A DNA stretch of 64,000 nucleotides, taken from the NCBI RefSeq assembly GCF_014648855.1, contig NZ_BMRX01000011.1, positions 124,001 through 188,000 of the forward strand, in the 5' to 3' direction. Under the pieces are notes generated by a model. It worked only from the letters and a program-made list of their open reading frames with translations. It searched no databases and was not told the DNA's origin. The stretch's first letter is position 1. Every line of letters starts with the position of its first letter. The DNA is from Streptomyces parvulus (GTDB taxonomy: Bacteria > Actinomycetota > Actinomycetes > Streptomycetales > Streptomycetaceae). This document shows, in pieces, positions 43,465 to 52,168 of the stretch. The translations under genes and the position numbers were made by a program.

Positions 43465-43929
43465 TCATACCCGGGAGGTGGCGTCCTGACGGCTGGCCAG
43501 GGCCCAGATGACGAACACGTCGATCGCCATCATGATCACCGACCAGACGGGCGCGTACGGCAGGAACAGGAACTGCGCGATCAGGCTCAGCGAGGCGATG
43601 ACGATGCCCGCGACCCGTGCCCAGGCCATGTCCTTGAGCAGGCCGTAGCCGGTGACGAGGACGAGGGCGCCCAGGACGACGTGGAGGATGCCCCAGCCGG
43701 TGAGGCTCATCTCGTAGACGTACGTGCCGATGCGGGCGTACACGTCGTCCTCGGCGATGGCCGCGATGCCCTGGAGGACGGCGAGGGCTCCGTTCAGGAG
43801 CAGCAGTACGCCGGCGAAGACGACGCCGCCCGCGGCCCAGCCGCCGGGCCGGTCGGCGGGGCGCTGGGACCAGGTGCCGTCGCCGCCGTGGGACGGGCGG
43901 CCGGGAGTGGGTTCGGCGTGCTGGCTCAT
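43465..43929 (-). CDS. DUF7144 family membrane protein
   Basis: A 154-residue protein with a Pro/Gly-rich N terminus (~1-30) and four hydrophobic segments: GGVVFAGVLLLLNGALAVL, GWGILHVVLGALVLVTGYGL, GIVIASLSLIAQFLFLPY and SVIMMAIDVFVIWAL. The TYVYEMSLTGWGILHVVLG and PYAPVWSVIMMAIDV elements are typical of the actinobacterial DUF7144 membrane family. ATG 43929 has AAAGGA eight bases upstream. No function is known. It lies directly upstream of the SepF-like gene on the same strand. Confidence 0.82.
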   Translation of the reverse strand: MSQHAEPTPGRPSHGGDGTWSQRPADRPGGWAAGGVVFAGVLLLLNGALAVLQGIAAIAEDDVYARIGTYVYEMSLTGWGILHVVLGALVLVTGYGLLKDMAWARVAGIVIASLSLIAQFLFLPYAPVWSVIMMAIDVFVIWALASRQDATSRV

Positions 43930-44138
43930 GTGCGCGGTCCTTTCTGCGGGTCCCCCGTACGGGCCTCGGCCCGCCGGCACCGGCATGGCGCCGCCGGGGT
44001 TCCGAGCGTGCGGGGCGCCGGGCCCCCCGGCCACGCGGGTCCGCCGTACGGGTGAACGGCGCTCCGGCGTGCGCGTGCGGCGGCGCGCCCCCTCGCGTTA
44101 ACTGAGCGGCACCCGCGGGAGCGGACGAAGGAGGGCAC

Positions 44139-45494
44139 GTGACGAGTCGGCCGGCGCCGGCGAACGCCGTCCCGGGCCGGGCCGAGCAGTCGCTGCGGCA
44201 GATGCTGCTGAGCCCCGGCTACCGGCGGCTGTTGCTGCTGTGCGTACTGCTGGGGGTGCCGATCGCGCTGGCCTGCTTCTTCTTCGTCGGCCTCCAGCAC
44301 CAGTTGCAGCACTGGGTGTGGACCTCGCTGCCCGAGGCCGCGGGTTACGACACCCCGCCCTGGTGGTGGCCGTTGCCCGCGCTGGTGCTGGCCGGGCTGG
44401 TCCTCGCGCCGATCGTGACGCGGATGCCGGGCGCCGGCGGGCATCTTCCGGTGAACGGCCTGGGCGGACCGCCCGTGGGGCCCAAGGCGCTGCCGGGCGC
44501 GGTCCTGGCCGCGCTGGCGACGCTGCCGCTCGGTGTGGTGCTGGGTCCCGAGGCCCCGCTCATGGCGGTCGGCAGCGGACTCGCGCTGCTGGCGGTGCGG
44601 CGGGCCGGGGCGGGCGGCGACCAGCGGGCGGGGGCGATCCTCGCGACGGCGGGGTCAACGGCCGCCATCTCCACCATCCTCGGCGGTCCGGTCGCCGCGG
44701 CCGTGCTGCTCATCGAGGGCGCGGGACTGGCCGGGGCGCAGATGGTCGTCCTGCTGCTGCCCTGTCTGCTGGCCAGCGCCACCGGCTCCCTGGTCTTCAC
44801 CGGGTTCGGCCAGTGGACCGGCCTGAAGATCGGCGCGCTCGCCCTGCCCGACCTGCCGCCGGCCGCCAACCCGGACGCGGGCGACTTCCTGTGGGGCGTG
44901 CCGACGGCGGCCCTGATCGCCGTGCTGATCACGCTGGCCCGCGAGCTGGGGCACCGGACCGTGTCGTGGACGCGCCGCCACACGGCCGTGCGCACGGTCG
45001 CCTGCGCCACCGCGGTCGGCGTGTGCGTGGCCGCGTACGCGCTGATCACCGGCCGTTCCCCGGCCGAGGCGGCGCTCTCCGGGCAGGCCGCGCTGGCCCA
45101 GCTCGCGGCCGACCCGCACGCCTGGCCGGTGGGCGCGCTGATCGCCCTGGTCGCGTGCAAGGGGCTGGCCTGGGGCATCGCGCTGGGCAGTCTGCGCGGC
45201 GGTCCGATCTTCCCGTCGGTGCTGCTGGGCACGGCGACGGCGATGGCCTGTTCCGGGCTGCCCGGCTTCGGCGTGACCCCGGCGCTCGCGCTGGGCGTCG
45301 CCGCCGCGGCGGCCGCGGTGACGGGGCTGCCGCTGTCCAGCGCGGTCCTGGCGGTGCTGCTGACGGGCGGGGACGCGTACGACCAGATGCCGCTGATCGT
45401 CACCGCGTCGGTGGTCTCCTTCATCGTCTCCCAGCTGGTGCGGCGCACGGAACCGGAGACCGCGCCACGGCCGGCGACCGGGGCCGCGGCGTGA
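44139..45494 (+). CDS. ClC-family chloride channel/transporter
   Basis: A 451-residue membrane protein of the voltage-gated chloride channel family with ten or more hydrophobic segments. The selectivity-forming loops are recognisable: GAGGHLPVNGLGG (first loop), LGPEAPLMAVGSGLA carrying the presumed gating glutamate, and GGPIFPSVLLGTA (GxFxP-type). The family includes both channels and Cl-/H+ exchangers, and sequence alone does not decide. GTG 44139 follows AAGGAGG six bases upstream. Its stop codon overlaps the start of a K+ channel gene (GTGA), so anion and cation pathways are made together. Confidence 0.9.
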   Translation: MTSRPAPANAVPGRAEQSLRQMLLSPGYRRLLLLCVLLGVPIALACFFFVGLQHQLQHWVWTSLPEAAGYDTPPWWWPLPALVLAGLVLAPIVTRMPGAGGHLPVNGLGGPPVGPKALPGAVLAALATLPLGVVLGPEAPLMAVGSGLALLAVRRAGAGGDQRAGAILATAGSTAAISTILGGPVAAAVLLIEGAGLAGAQMVVLLLPCLLASATGSLVFTGFGQWTGLKIGALALPDLPPAANPDAGDFLWGVPTAALIAVLITLARELGHRTVSWTRRHTAVRTVACATAVGVCVAAYALITGRSPAEAALSGQAALAQLAADPHAWPVGALIALVACKGLAWGIALGSLRGGPIFPSVLLGTATAMACSGLPGFGVTPALALGVAAAAAAVTGLPLSSAVLAVLLTGGDAYDQMPLIVTASVVSFIVSQLVRRTEPETAPRPATGAAA

Positions 45495-46036
45495 CCCGGC
45501 GCCCGCGCGCCCCCTCCGCCGACGCCCGGCACCCCGTCCGGTCCTGGACCGTGTGGACCTGTGCCGCGGTGGCCATGGTGGTCGCCTACTTCCTGCTCCC
45601 GCTCGATCGGCTGGGCCCGGAGCGGCCCGTGCTGAGCTGGGTGCTGTTCGGGGTGCTGCTGGGCGTCGTGGCCGCGCTGCTGCTCCGGCAGATCCACCAC
45701 GTCCTGGCGGAACGCCTCGACACCAACCCGGGTGTGGTCCTCCCGCTGCTGATCGTGCTGTCCGTGCACATCTTCTCGGCCACGTACTACGCCCTCGCCA
45801 AGGAGCCGGGCGAGTTCACCGGCCTGCGCACCCGCGTCGACGCGCTCTACTTCACGGTGGTCACGCTCGCCACGGTCGGGTACGGCGACATCACCCCGAG
45901 CGGGCAGTCGGCGCGGATCGTGACGCTGCTCCAGATCGCCTACAGCTTCGTGTTCCTCACGGCCGCCGCGACCGCGCTCAGCACGCGGGCCCGCGCCATG
46001 GTGATCCGGCGCACGGAACGCGACCGGACCGGCTGA
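45491..46036 (+). CDS. Potassium channel protein (TVGYGD pore)
   Basis: A 181-residue ion channel subunit. It has two N-terminal hydrophobic segments (VWTCAAVAMVVAYFLLPL, WVLFGVLLGVVAALLL), then an Ion_trans_2 unit: an outer helix (VVLPLLIVLSVHIFSATYY), a pore helix with the K+ selectivity filter TVGYGD in YFTVVTLATVGYGDITP, and the inner helix (IVTLLQIAYSFVFLTAAA). There is no RCK or cyclic-nucleotide domain. It starts at GTG 45491, overlapping the ClC stop codon, and presumably functions as a tetramer in the cytoplasmic membrane. Coupled K+ and Cl- permeation suggests a role in turgor or membrane potential. Confidence 0.92.
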   Translation: MTRRPRAPSADARHPVRSWTVWTCAAVAMVVAYFLLPLDRLGPERPVLSWVLFGVLLGVVAALLLRQIHHVLAERLDTNPGVVLPLLIVLSVHIFSATYYALAKEPGEFTGLRTRVDALYFTVVTLATVGYGDITPSGQSARIVTLLQIAYSFVFLTAAATALSTRARAMVIRRTERDRTG

Positions 46037-46104
46037 GGTGCGTTTCCGCAGCCCCGGGGCGTTTCGGGCGCACTGCCGCCGGCCGGGGCCCGCTTGTCAC
46101 CACC

Positions 46105-46300
46105 CCCGTGGGAGCACTACTGTCGCCACGCCTTGGTGAACGGGAAATCCGGTGTGATGCCGGTGCGGCCCTCGCCACTGTGAATCGGGAAGTCCGGCTC
46201 CGGCCCTCGCGGGCAGCCACTGGGTCCTCGTGACCCGGGAAGGCGTTGCACGGACTGCGGTACCCGTCAGCCAGGAGACCGGCCAAGGCGCGTCGTCCAT
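46105..46300 (+). promoter_or_regulatory. Cobalamin (B12) riboswitch
   Basis: The leader of cbiMNQO carries the classic core: GGAAATCCGGTGTGATGCCG (46143-46162), CGGTGCGGCC, the GCCACTGTG element (46174-46182), and the B12 box GTCAGCCAGGAGACC (46266-46280). It should repress the cobalt transporter when adenosylcobalamin is plentiful. Edges are approximate. Confidence 0.95.
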
Positions 46301-46331
46301 CCACGAGGTGCTGGAGAGGGTCTGCTGAGCC

Positions 46332-47039
46332 ATGCACATAGCCGAGGGCTTTCTGCCACCGGCGCACGCGATCGCCTGGGGTGTCGCGTCCGCGCCGTTC
46401 GTCGTCCACGGAGTCCGGTCACTCACCCGTGAGGTCAGGGAGCACCCGGAGAGCACGCTGCTCCTCGGCGCCTCCGGTGCCTTCACGTTCGTCCTGTCGG
46501 CCCTCAAACTGCCCTCGGTCACCGGGAGCTGCTCCCATCCGACCGGCACGGGCCTGGGAGCCATCCTGTTCCGGCCGCCGATCATGGCGGTGCTGGGCAC
46601 CATCACCCTGCTCTTCCAGGCGCTGCTGCTCGCCCACGGCGGGCTCACCACGCTCGGCGCCAACGTCTTCTCGATGGCCGTCGCCGGCCCCTGGGCGGGA
46701 TACGCGGTCTACCGGCTGCTGCGCCGCTACGACGTGCCGCTGATGGTCGCCGTGTTCTTCGCCGCGTTCGTCGCCGACCTCTCCACGTACTGCGTGACCA
46801 GCGTGCAGCTGGCGCTGGCCTTCCCCGACCCGGGCAGCGGATTCCTGGGCGCGCTCGGCAAGTTCGGGTCCATCTTCGCGGTCACGCAGATCCCGCTCGC
46901 GGTCAGCGAGGGCCTGCTCACGGTGATCGTGATGCGGCTGCTGGTGCAGTCCAGCAAGGGCGAACTGACCCGGCTCGGCGTCCTGCTGACCCGGTCCGGC
47001 AAGACCACGTCCGACGAGCCGGAGGCGGTGGCCCGATGA
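46332..47039 (+). CDS. cbiM: Cobalt ECF transporter S component CbiM
   Basis: A 235-residue substrate-specific membrane component of the cobalt energy-coupling-factor transporter. It begins MHIAEGFLPP: the N-terminal Met-His2 motif coordinates Co2+ in this family. Further markers are KLPSVTGSCSHPTGTGLGAI and VFFAAFVADLSTYCVTSVQLALA. About seven membrane segments. The strict requirement for MHI fixes the start at 46332. First gene behind the cobalamin riboswitch; the end overlaps cbiN by four bases. Confidence 0.97.
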   Translation: MHIAEGFLPPAHAIAWGVASAPFVVHGVRSLTREVREHPESTLLLGASGAFTFVLSALKLPSVTGSCSHPTGTGLGAILFRPPIMAVLGTITLLFQALLLAHGGLTTLGANVFSMAVAGPWAGYAVYRLLRRYDVPLMVAVFFAAFVADLSTYCVTSVQLALAFPDPGSGFLGALGKFGSIFAVTQIPLAVSEGLLTVIVMRLLVQSSKGELTRLGVLLTRSGKTTSDEPEAVAR

Positions 47040-47374
47040 GCCGCAACGCGAAGATCAACGCCCTGCTGCTGCTCGCCGTGGCCGCGCTCGCGGTGCTGCC
47101 GCTGGTGCTGGGGCTCGGCGACCACAAGGAGGAGCCGTTCGCCGGCGCGGACGCGGAGGCGGAGACGGCGATCACGGAGATCGAGCCGGACTACGAGCCG
47201 TGGTTCTCGCCGCTGTACGAACCGCCGTCCGGGGAGATCGAGTCGGCGCTGTTCGCGGTGCAGGCCGCGCTCGGCGCGGGCGTGCTGGCGTACTACTTCG
47301 GGCTGCGCCGGGGCCGGCGGCAGGGTGAGGAGCGCACGGCGGCCGCGCTGCGGGACGCCCCCGGGGGCGACTGA
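47036..47374 (+). CDS. cbiN: Cobalt transport accessory protein CbiN
   Basis: A 112-residue auxiliary component with the usual two membrane segments: INALLLLAVAALAVLPLVLG at the N terminus and ALFAVQAALGAGVLAYYFGL near the end. They are joined by an extracytoplasmic loop with the conserved FAGADAEAETAITEIEPDYEPWF. It inserts a loop into CbiM to support cobalt loading. It overlaps cbiM by four bases (ATGA) and is followed immediately by cbiQ. Confidence 0.96.
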   Translation: MSRNAKINALLLLAVAALAVLPLVLGLGDHKEEPFAGADAEAETAITEIEPDYEPWFSPLYEPPSGEIESALFAVQAALGAGVLAYYFGLRRGRRQGEERTAAALRDAPGGD

Positions 47375-48124
47375 GTGCTGCCGATCGACGCGGCGGCGCA
47401 CAGCAGTCGGTGGCGCCGCCGCCACCCCGTGGACAAGGCCGTGCTCGGTCTCGGCCTGACCGTGCTGGCGATCTCGCTGCCGCCGTGGCCGGGCGCCGCG
47501 CTGGTGCTGGTGACGGCGCTCGCGGTGCTGCTCGGACCGGCGGGTGTGCCCGGGCGCCGGCTGTGGCGGGCGTACCGGGTGCCGCTGGGGTTCTGTGTGA
47601 CGGGCGCGCTGCCGCTGCTGGTCCAGGTCGGGGGCCCGGACGGGTTCCTGACGGTGGCGCAGGGCGGGCCGGCGCGCGCCGGTGAGCTGCTGCTGCGGAC
47701 CTCGGCGGCCTCGCTCGGGGTGCTGCTGTTCGCGTTCACCACGCCGATGTCGGACCTGCTGCCCCGGCTGGTGCGGGCGGGGGTGCCCGCGCCGGTGGTG
47801 GACGTGGCGCTGGTGACGTACCGGATGAGTTTCCTGCTGCTGGACTCGGTGCGCCGGGTCCGGGAGGCGCAGGCGGCCCGGCTGGGGCACACCACGCGGG
47901 CCGCGACCTGGCGTTCGCTCGGCGGTCTCGGCGCCACGGCGTTCGTGCGGGCCTTCGACCGGGCCGCGCGGCTCCAGTCGGGGCTGGCCGGGCGCGGCTA
48001 CGACGGCACCCTGCGCGTCCTGGTGCCCGAGGCCCGCGTCTCGGTGGCCTTCACGGCGGTGAGCGGCGCGCTGCTCGCGGCGCTGGCGGCCCTCACCCTC
48101 GTACTGGAAGGGCCGTTGTCGTGA
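47375..48124 (+). CDS. cbiQ: Cobalt ECF transporter T component CbiQ
   Basis: A 249-residue transmembrane T component that couples CbiM to the ATPase. Hydrophobic segments include AVLGLGLTVLAISLPPWPGA and the stretch up to LLLRTSAASLGVLLFAFTTP. The coupling-helix motifs are seen as ARLGHTTRAATWRS and SGLAGRGYDG, each with the family's A-R-G-type signature. The GTG start at 47375 abuts the cbiN stop codon and its own stop overlaps cbiO. Fewer strong motifs than its neighbours, but context makes the call secure. Confidence 0.94.
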   Translation: MLPIDAAAHSSRWRRRHPVDKAVLGLGLTVLAISLPPWPGAALVLVTALAVLLGPAGVPGRRLWRAYRVPLGFCVTGALPLLVQVGGPDGFLTVAQGGPARAGELLLRTSAASLGVLLFAFTTPMSDLLPRLVRAGVPAPVVDVALVTYRMSFLLLDSVRRVREAQAARLGHTTRAATWRSLGGLGATAFVRAFDRAARLQSGLAGRGYDGTLRVLVPEARVSVAFTAVSGALLAALAALTLVLEGPLS

Positions 48125-48987
48125 GCGGGGCGATGGAGGAGGCACCCGGCGGGGGTGGGAGCGGGGCCGCGCTGGTCGCCCTGCGCGGTGTGGCCTTCGC
48201 CTACGAGGAGGGCCCCGACGTGCTGAGGGGGCTGGACTTCTCGGTGCGCGAGGGGCGGGCGCTGGCGCTGCTGGGCCGCAACGGCAGCGGCAAGACCACG
48301 CTGATGCGGCTGCTGAGCGGCGGACTGCGGCCGCGCGCGGGGACGTTGGCGCTCGGCGGTGAGCCGGTGGCGTACGACCGCAAGGGGCTGACCCGGCTGC
48401 GGACCACGGTGCAGCTGGTGGTGCAGGACCCGGACGACCAGCTCTTCGCGGCCTCGGTGGGCCAGGACGTGTCCTTCGGGCCGCTGAATCTGGGCCTGCC
48501 GGACGCGGAGGTGCGGTCCCGGGTCGACGAGGCGCTCACCGCGCTGGACATCGGATCGCTGGCCGACCGGCCGACGCATCTGCTGTCGTACGGGCAGCGC
48601 AAGCGGACCGCGATCGCCGGGGCGGTCGCGATGCGGCCCCGGGTGCTGATCCTGGACGAGCCGACCGCCGGGCTCGACCCGGACGGCCAGGAGCTGCTGC
48701 TCGCCACGCTGGACCGGCTCCGCGCGGGCGGCACCACGGTGGTGATGGCCACCCACGACGTGGACCTCGCCCTGCGCTGGTCGGACGACGCCGCGCTGCT
48801 CACCCCGGACGGTGTCCGCACCGGCCCGACGGCCGCCACGCTGGCCCGCACGGACCTGCTGCGGCAGGCGGGGCTGCGGCTGCCCTGGGGCGTGGCGGCG
48901 GCCGGACTGCTGCGGGCGCGGGGCCTGTTGGCGGGGGACGCGGCGGGGCCGCGGACTCCGGAGGAGCTGGCCGCCCTGGCCGACTGA
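48121..48987 (+). CDS. cbiO: Cobalt ECF transporter ATPase CbiO
   Basis: A 288-residue ABC ATPase powering cobalt import. Walker A GRNGSGKTTLMRLL (about 57-70), Q-loop VVQDPDDQLFAASVGQDVSFGPLNLGL (the DDQLF pattern is typical of ECF ATPases), signature LSYGQRKRTAIAGAV, Walker B RVLILDEPTAGLD, switch His in MATHDVDLAL. It starts at GTG 48121, overlapping the cbiQ stop (GTGA). A single ATPase gene implies a homodimeric A component. Last gene of the riboswitch-controlled operon. Confidence 0.96.
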   Translation: MSGAMEEAPGGGGSGAALVALRGVAFAYEEGPDVLRGLDFSVREGRALALLGRNGSGKTTLMRLLSGGLRPRAGTLALGGEPVAYDRKGLTRLRTTVQLVVQDPDDQLFAASVGQDVSFGPLNLGLPDAEVRSRVDEALTALDIGSLADRPTHLLSYGQRKRTAIAGAVAMRPRVLILDEPTAGLDPDGQELLLATLDRLRAGGTTVVMATHDVDLALRWSDDAALLTPDGVRTGPTAATLARTDLLRQAGLRLPWGVAAAGLLRARGLLAGDAAGPRTPEELAALAD

Positions 48988-49015
48988 GGCGGGTGCCGGC
49001 CCGGGCGGCGCGTGG

Positions 49016-50626
49016 TCAGCGCGCAGGGTCGCCGCTCTCCGGCTCGGGGGCGGCCGGCGCGGTCTCGTCCCCGGCGGCGTGCCGGCGCCGGCCGGGCAGC
49101 ACGGCGAGGACGATCAGGGTGCCGGCGGCCATGATGATGCCGCCGACGAGGCTGGTCGTCGAGACGCCGTGGGCGAAGGCCCGGCCCACCGCGTCGGTGA
49201 GCGCCTGGGCCTGCTCGGGCCCGGCGGCCGGGTCGGTGGCGAGCCGCTGGGCGACCGCCAGCCCGCCGCCCACGGAGTCCTGGGCGGTGTCCAGCGCGGC
49301 GGCCGGGAGGCGGTCGCCGACCAGGCTGCCGAGTTCGTCGCGGTAGGCGGTGCCGAGCAGGGAGCCGAGGACGGCGATGCCCAGCGAGCCGCCGAGTTCC
49401 AGCGCGGTGTCGTTGGCGCCGCCGCCGACGCCCAGTTCGCTCTCCGGGAAGGTGCCCATGATGGTGTCCGTCGCCGGGGAGACGCTGAGGCCGATCGCCA
49501 GGCCGAGCAGCAGCATCGGGGCGAGGAAGTCGGCGTAGGTGGAGCCCTGGTCGATCAGGACCAGCAGGAAGACGCCGGCCGTGCCGATCGCCATGCCGGA
49601 GCCGACCATGGCCTTCACGCCGAGCCGCGGGGTGAGCCGTCCGGTCACCGCGGCGCCGACGAACACGGCGCCGGCCAGCGGCAGCAGGCGCACGCCGGTC
49701 TCCAGCGCGCCGAAGCCGAGCACGAACTGCAGGAACTGCGTGGCGTAGTAGATGGCGCCGTAGGTGCCGAAGAAGAAGAACAGCACGGCGAGCATCGAGC
49801 CGCTGAACGGCCGCTGGAGGAACCGGCGCACGTCCAGCATGGGGTGCGGGTGGCGCAGCTCCCAGGCGACGAAGGCCACCAGGCCGACGGCCGCGACGAC
49901 GGCGGCGGCGACCGGGCCGGCGCCCCAGCCGAAGTGCGGGCCCTCGATGGACGCGTAGACCAGGCTGCCGACGGAGACGATGGACAGCAGTCCGCCGACG
50001 TAGTCGATCCGGCCCATGCCGACCGCCCGGGACGGTGGTACGAGGGCCAGCGCGCCGACCACGGCGAGCACCGCGATGGGGACGTTGACGAGGAACGTCG
50101 ATCCCCAGGCGTGGTCCTCCAGGAGCCAGCCGGCGACCAGCGGGCCGACCGCGATGGCCAGTCCGGAGGTGGCGGTCCAGGCCGTGATGGCGCGGGCCCG
50201 CTCACCCCTGGGGAAGACCGCGACCAGCAGGGAGAGCGTCGCCGGCATGACGACGGCGGCGCCGACGCCCATGACCGCGCGGGCCGCGATGACCAGTCCC
50301 GTCTCCTCGACCAGGCTGCCCATCACCGAACCGCCCGCGAAGATCACCAGACCGGCGATCAGCGCACCGCGGCGGCTGTACTTGTCGCCGATCGCGCCGA
50401 GCACCAGCATCAGCGCGGCGTACGGCACGGTGTAGCCGTCGATGACCCACTGGAGGTCGCTGCTGCTCAGGCCCAGGTCAGCGGTCATGTCGGGCGCCGC
50501 CACGATCAGCGACGTGTTGGCCATGACGACGATCAGCAGGCTCAGGCACAGCACGAGGAGGGCCCACCAGCGCCGTGGGTAGGGCCCGTTCATCTTCTCG
50601 ACGGGGGTGGTGGCCAGGAGGGGCAT
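49016..50626 (-). CDS. MFS drug/proton antiporter (DHA2, 14-TM)
   Basis: A 536-residue major facilitator exporter of the DHA2 family with about 14 hydrophobic segments. Motif A is GAIGDKYSRRGALI; motif C-like glycines occur in WTATSGLAIAVGPLVAGWLLE; ANTSLIVAAPDMTADLGLS lies in TM1. The C terminus is a charged tail. ATG 50626 follows GGGAG five bases upstream. It is divergent from a TetR regulator with a clear palindromic operator between them, the usual arrangement for an inducible multidrug or metabolite efflux pump. Substrate unknown. Confidence 0.92.
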   Translation of the reverse strand: MPLLATTPVEKMNGPYPRRWWALLVLCLSLLIVVMANTSLIVAAPDMTADLGLSSSDLQWVIDGYTVPYAALMLVLGAIGDKYSRRGALIAGLVIFAGGSVMGSLVEETGLVIAARAVMGVGAAVVMPATLSLLVAVFPRGERARAITAWTATSGLAIAVGPLVAGWLLEDHAWGSTFLVNVPIAVLAVVGALALVPPSRAVGMGRIDYVGGLLSIVSVGSLVYASIEGPHFGWGAGPVAAAVVAAVGLVAFVAWELRHPHPMLDVRRFLQRPFSGSMLAVLFFFFGTYGAIYYATQFLQFVLGFGALETGVRLLPLAGAVFVGAAVTGRLTPRLGVKAMVGSGMAIGTAGVFLLVLIDQGSTYADFLAPMLLLGLAIGLSVSPATDTIMGTFPESELGVGGGANDTALELGGSLGIAVLGSLLGTAYRDELGSLVGDRLPAAALDTAQDSVGGGLAVAQRLATDPAAGPEQAQALTDAVGRAFAHGVSTTSLVGGIIMAAGTLIVLAVLPGRRRHAAGDETAPAAPEPESGDPAR

Positions 50627-50704
50627 GAGGGCTCCCGTGAAAGCGGGTGGAAACGCGGGCGGATTAATTGCCCATCGATGTGCAGACAACGTCAGAGTAG
50701 TTTG

Positions 50705-50722
50705 TTGCACAGTGGCGTGCAA
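50705..50722. promoter_or_regulatory. TetR-type operator TTGCAC-AGTGGC-GTGCAA
   Basis: A perfect 6-bp inverted repeat with a 6-base spacer in the 139-base gap between the MFS and TetR genes. An additional TGTGCA half-site lies at 50679-50684, pairing with TGCACA at 50706-50711. Probable operator of the divergent TetR protein. Confidence 0.6.
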
Positions 50723-50765
50723 ATATGGCGCTCCGGTCCGGAGGCGCACGACGAGCGGAGGCGGT

Positions 50766-51344
50766 ATGACGACGGCGAACCGCGCCCGCATCCTGCGGGC
50801 GGCCGAACGGCTGCTGGGCCGCGATCCCGACTGCAGCCTCGCGGAGGTCGCGGCGGCGGCCGGCGTGGCGCGCCGCACCGTGTACGGCCACTTCGCCGGC
50901 CGTGACGCGCTGGTCAGGGGACTGGTGGAGGAGGCCGCGGAGGCGGTGCGGCACGCCCTGTCCGGCCCCGGCGCACCGGCTCCGGGCGACGACCCCGCGA
51001 GGGCGCTGGCCCGCTTCGTCCGCACCCTCTGGCCGGTCGGCGACCGCTACGGCACGCTCATCGCCCTCGCGCGCCGCCGGGGGCTCGACCCGGACCCGGT
51101 GCACGCCGTGCTCGGCCCCGCCCGGGACACGGTCGCCGCGATCGTCGCCCGCGGGCAGCGGACGGGAGCCTTCCACACCGCCGTGCCGGCCGGTGTCCTG
51201 GGCGCCGCCCTGGAGGCACACCTCCTGACTCTCCTGGGACACGCGCGCTCGGGAGCCTGGGAGGACGACGGCCGGGGCGCGGCGGTGGCGGCGCTGGTGG
51301 CGGCCGGAGTGGGAGTCGGGGGTGCGGAGGAAGTCGTCGGGTGA
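50766..51344 (+). CDS. TetR family regulator, divergent to MFS exporter
   Basis: A 192-residue TetR repressor. The N-terminal HTH is RILRAAERLLGRDPDCSLAEVAAAAGVARRTVYGHFAGRDALV (about residues 8-50), with the usual RRTVYGHF recognition helix. The C-terminal ligand domain contains the LWPVGDRYGTLIALARR stretch that recurs in the second TetR protein downstream. GGAGG precedes the ATG at 50766. The position next to the exporter and the palindrome between them indicate that it represses the pump and itself. Confidence 0.92.
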   Translation: MTTANRARILRAAERLLGRDPDCSLAEVAAAAGVARRTVYGHFAGRDALVRGLVEEAAEAVRHALSGPGAPAPGDDPARALARFVRTLWPVGDRYGTLIALARRRGLDPDPVHAVLGPARDTVAAIVARGQRTGAFHTAVPAGVLGAALEAHLLTLLGHARSGAWEDDGRGAAVAALVAAGVGVGGAEEVVG

Positions 51345-51422
51345 GGTGTCACGGCGCGGGAGCCGAGAGGAGTGGCGGCCCCGCGAACCGGCCGCCGGAA
51401 CGGACTCCGGGGAGGCGGCGCC

Positions 51423-52082
51423 CTACTCGCCGGGGACGGACTCCGCGGGCACGGCGGCCGGCCCGGCCTCGGCGACCACCGTCCGGGCCCGCCGCTGGGG
51501 TACGCCGGCCGCGATCAGCGTGGCGACGGCGGCGCGGGTGCCGTCGTCCCGCAGGGCACCGGTGTTGACCTGTTCGAGAAGGGCCACGATCATCGCCTCC
51601 AGGCCCGCGCTCAGCACCGCGGGCGGCAGGTGCGCGGGGAACACGCCGTCCCGCCCGCCGCGTTCGAGGATGGCGGTGACCTCGGCGCGGGCCGGGGCGA
51701 GGATCTCCGCGACGCGCTCCACACCGAGGTCGTGCCGGGCGAGTGCGAGGAGCATCCGGTAGCGGTCGCCCACGGGCCACATCAGCAGCACGAAGTGCGC
51801 GAGCGCCCGGTCGGCGGGCTCGTCGGGCCCGACCCGGTCCGCCCCGGCGGCCATCGCGCCGCGCAGCACCTCGGACGCCTCCTCGGCGAGGGCCTCCAGG
51901 AGCGCCGCGCGTCCCGGGAAGTGGCCGAAGAGGGTGCGCCGTACGACTCCGGCGGCCCGGGCCAGCTCCTCCAGGGTGGTGTCCGGGTTCCGCCCCAGCT
52001 CCCGGCGGGCGGTGGCCAGGATGCGCGCCCGGTTGGACCGCGCGTTGCGCCGCTGCGGCTCACGGGCGACGGGCTTGGTCAC
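51423..52082 (-). CDS. TetR family regulator (paralogue of the neighbour)
   Basis: A 219-residue TetR protein with a short basic N-terminal extension. HTH: RILATARRELGRNPDTTLEELARAAGVVRRTLFGHFPGRAALL. The ligand domain carries LMWPVGDRYRMLLALARHDLG, closely matching the regulator at 50766-51344, so the two look like paralogues arranged convergently. I start at GTG 52082 (GAGG five bases upstream). No obvious target gene is adjacent; it may also act on the exporter promoter or elsewhere. The C-terminal VPQRRARTVVAEAGPAAVPAE is an unstructured tail. Confidence 0.9.
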   Translation of the reverse strand: MTKPVAREPQRRNARSNRARILATARRELGRNPDTTLEELARAAGVVRRTLFGHFPGRAALLEALAEEASEVLRGAMAAGADRVGPDEPADRALAHFVLLMWPVGDRYRMLLALARHDLGVERVAEILAPARAEVTAILERGGRDGVFPAHLPPAVLSAGLEAMIVALLEQVNTGALRDDGTRAAVATLIAAGVPQRRARTVVAEAGPAAVPAESVPGE

Positions 52083-52168
52083 GGCAACCTCGGGGGCTGT
52101 GGGTCGGAGGGGGTGACGGAGATTCCATTCTGGCACGTGGGCGGAGGTGACGGCGTGGCCGCCGACGG

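Noticed and set aside
48812..50905. 697-residue + strand open frame
   Set aside because: Runs antisense through the MFS gene and lacks any domain-like pattern; shadow.
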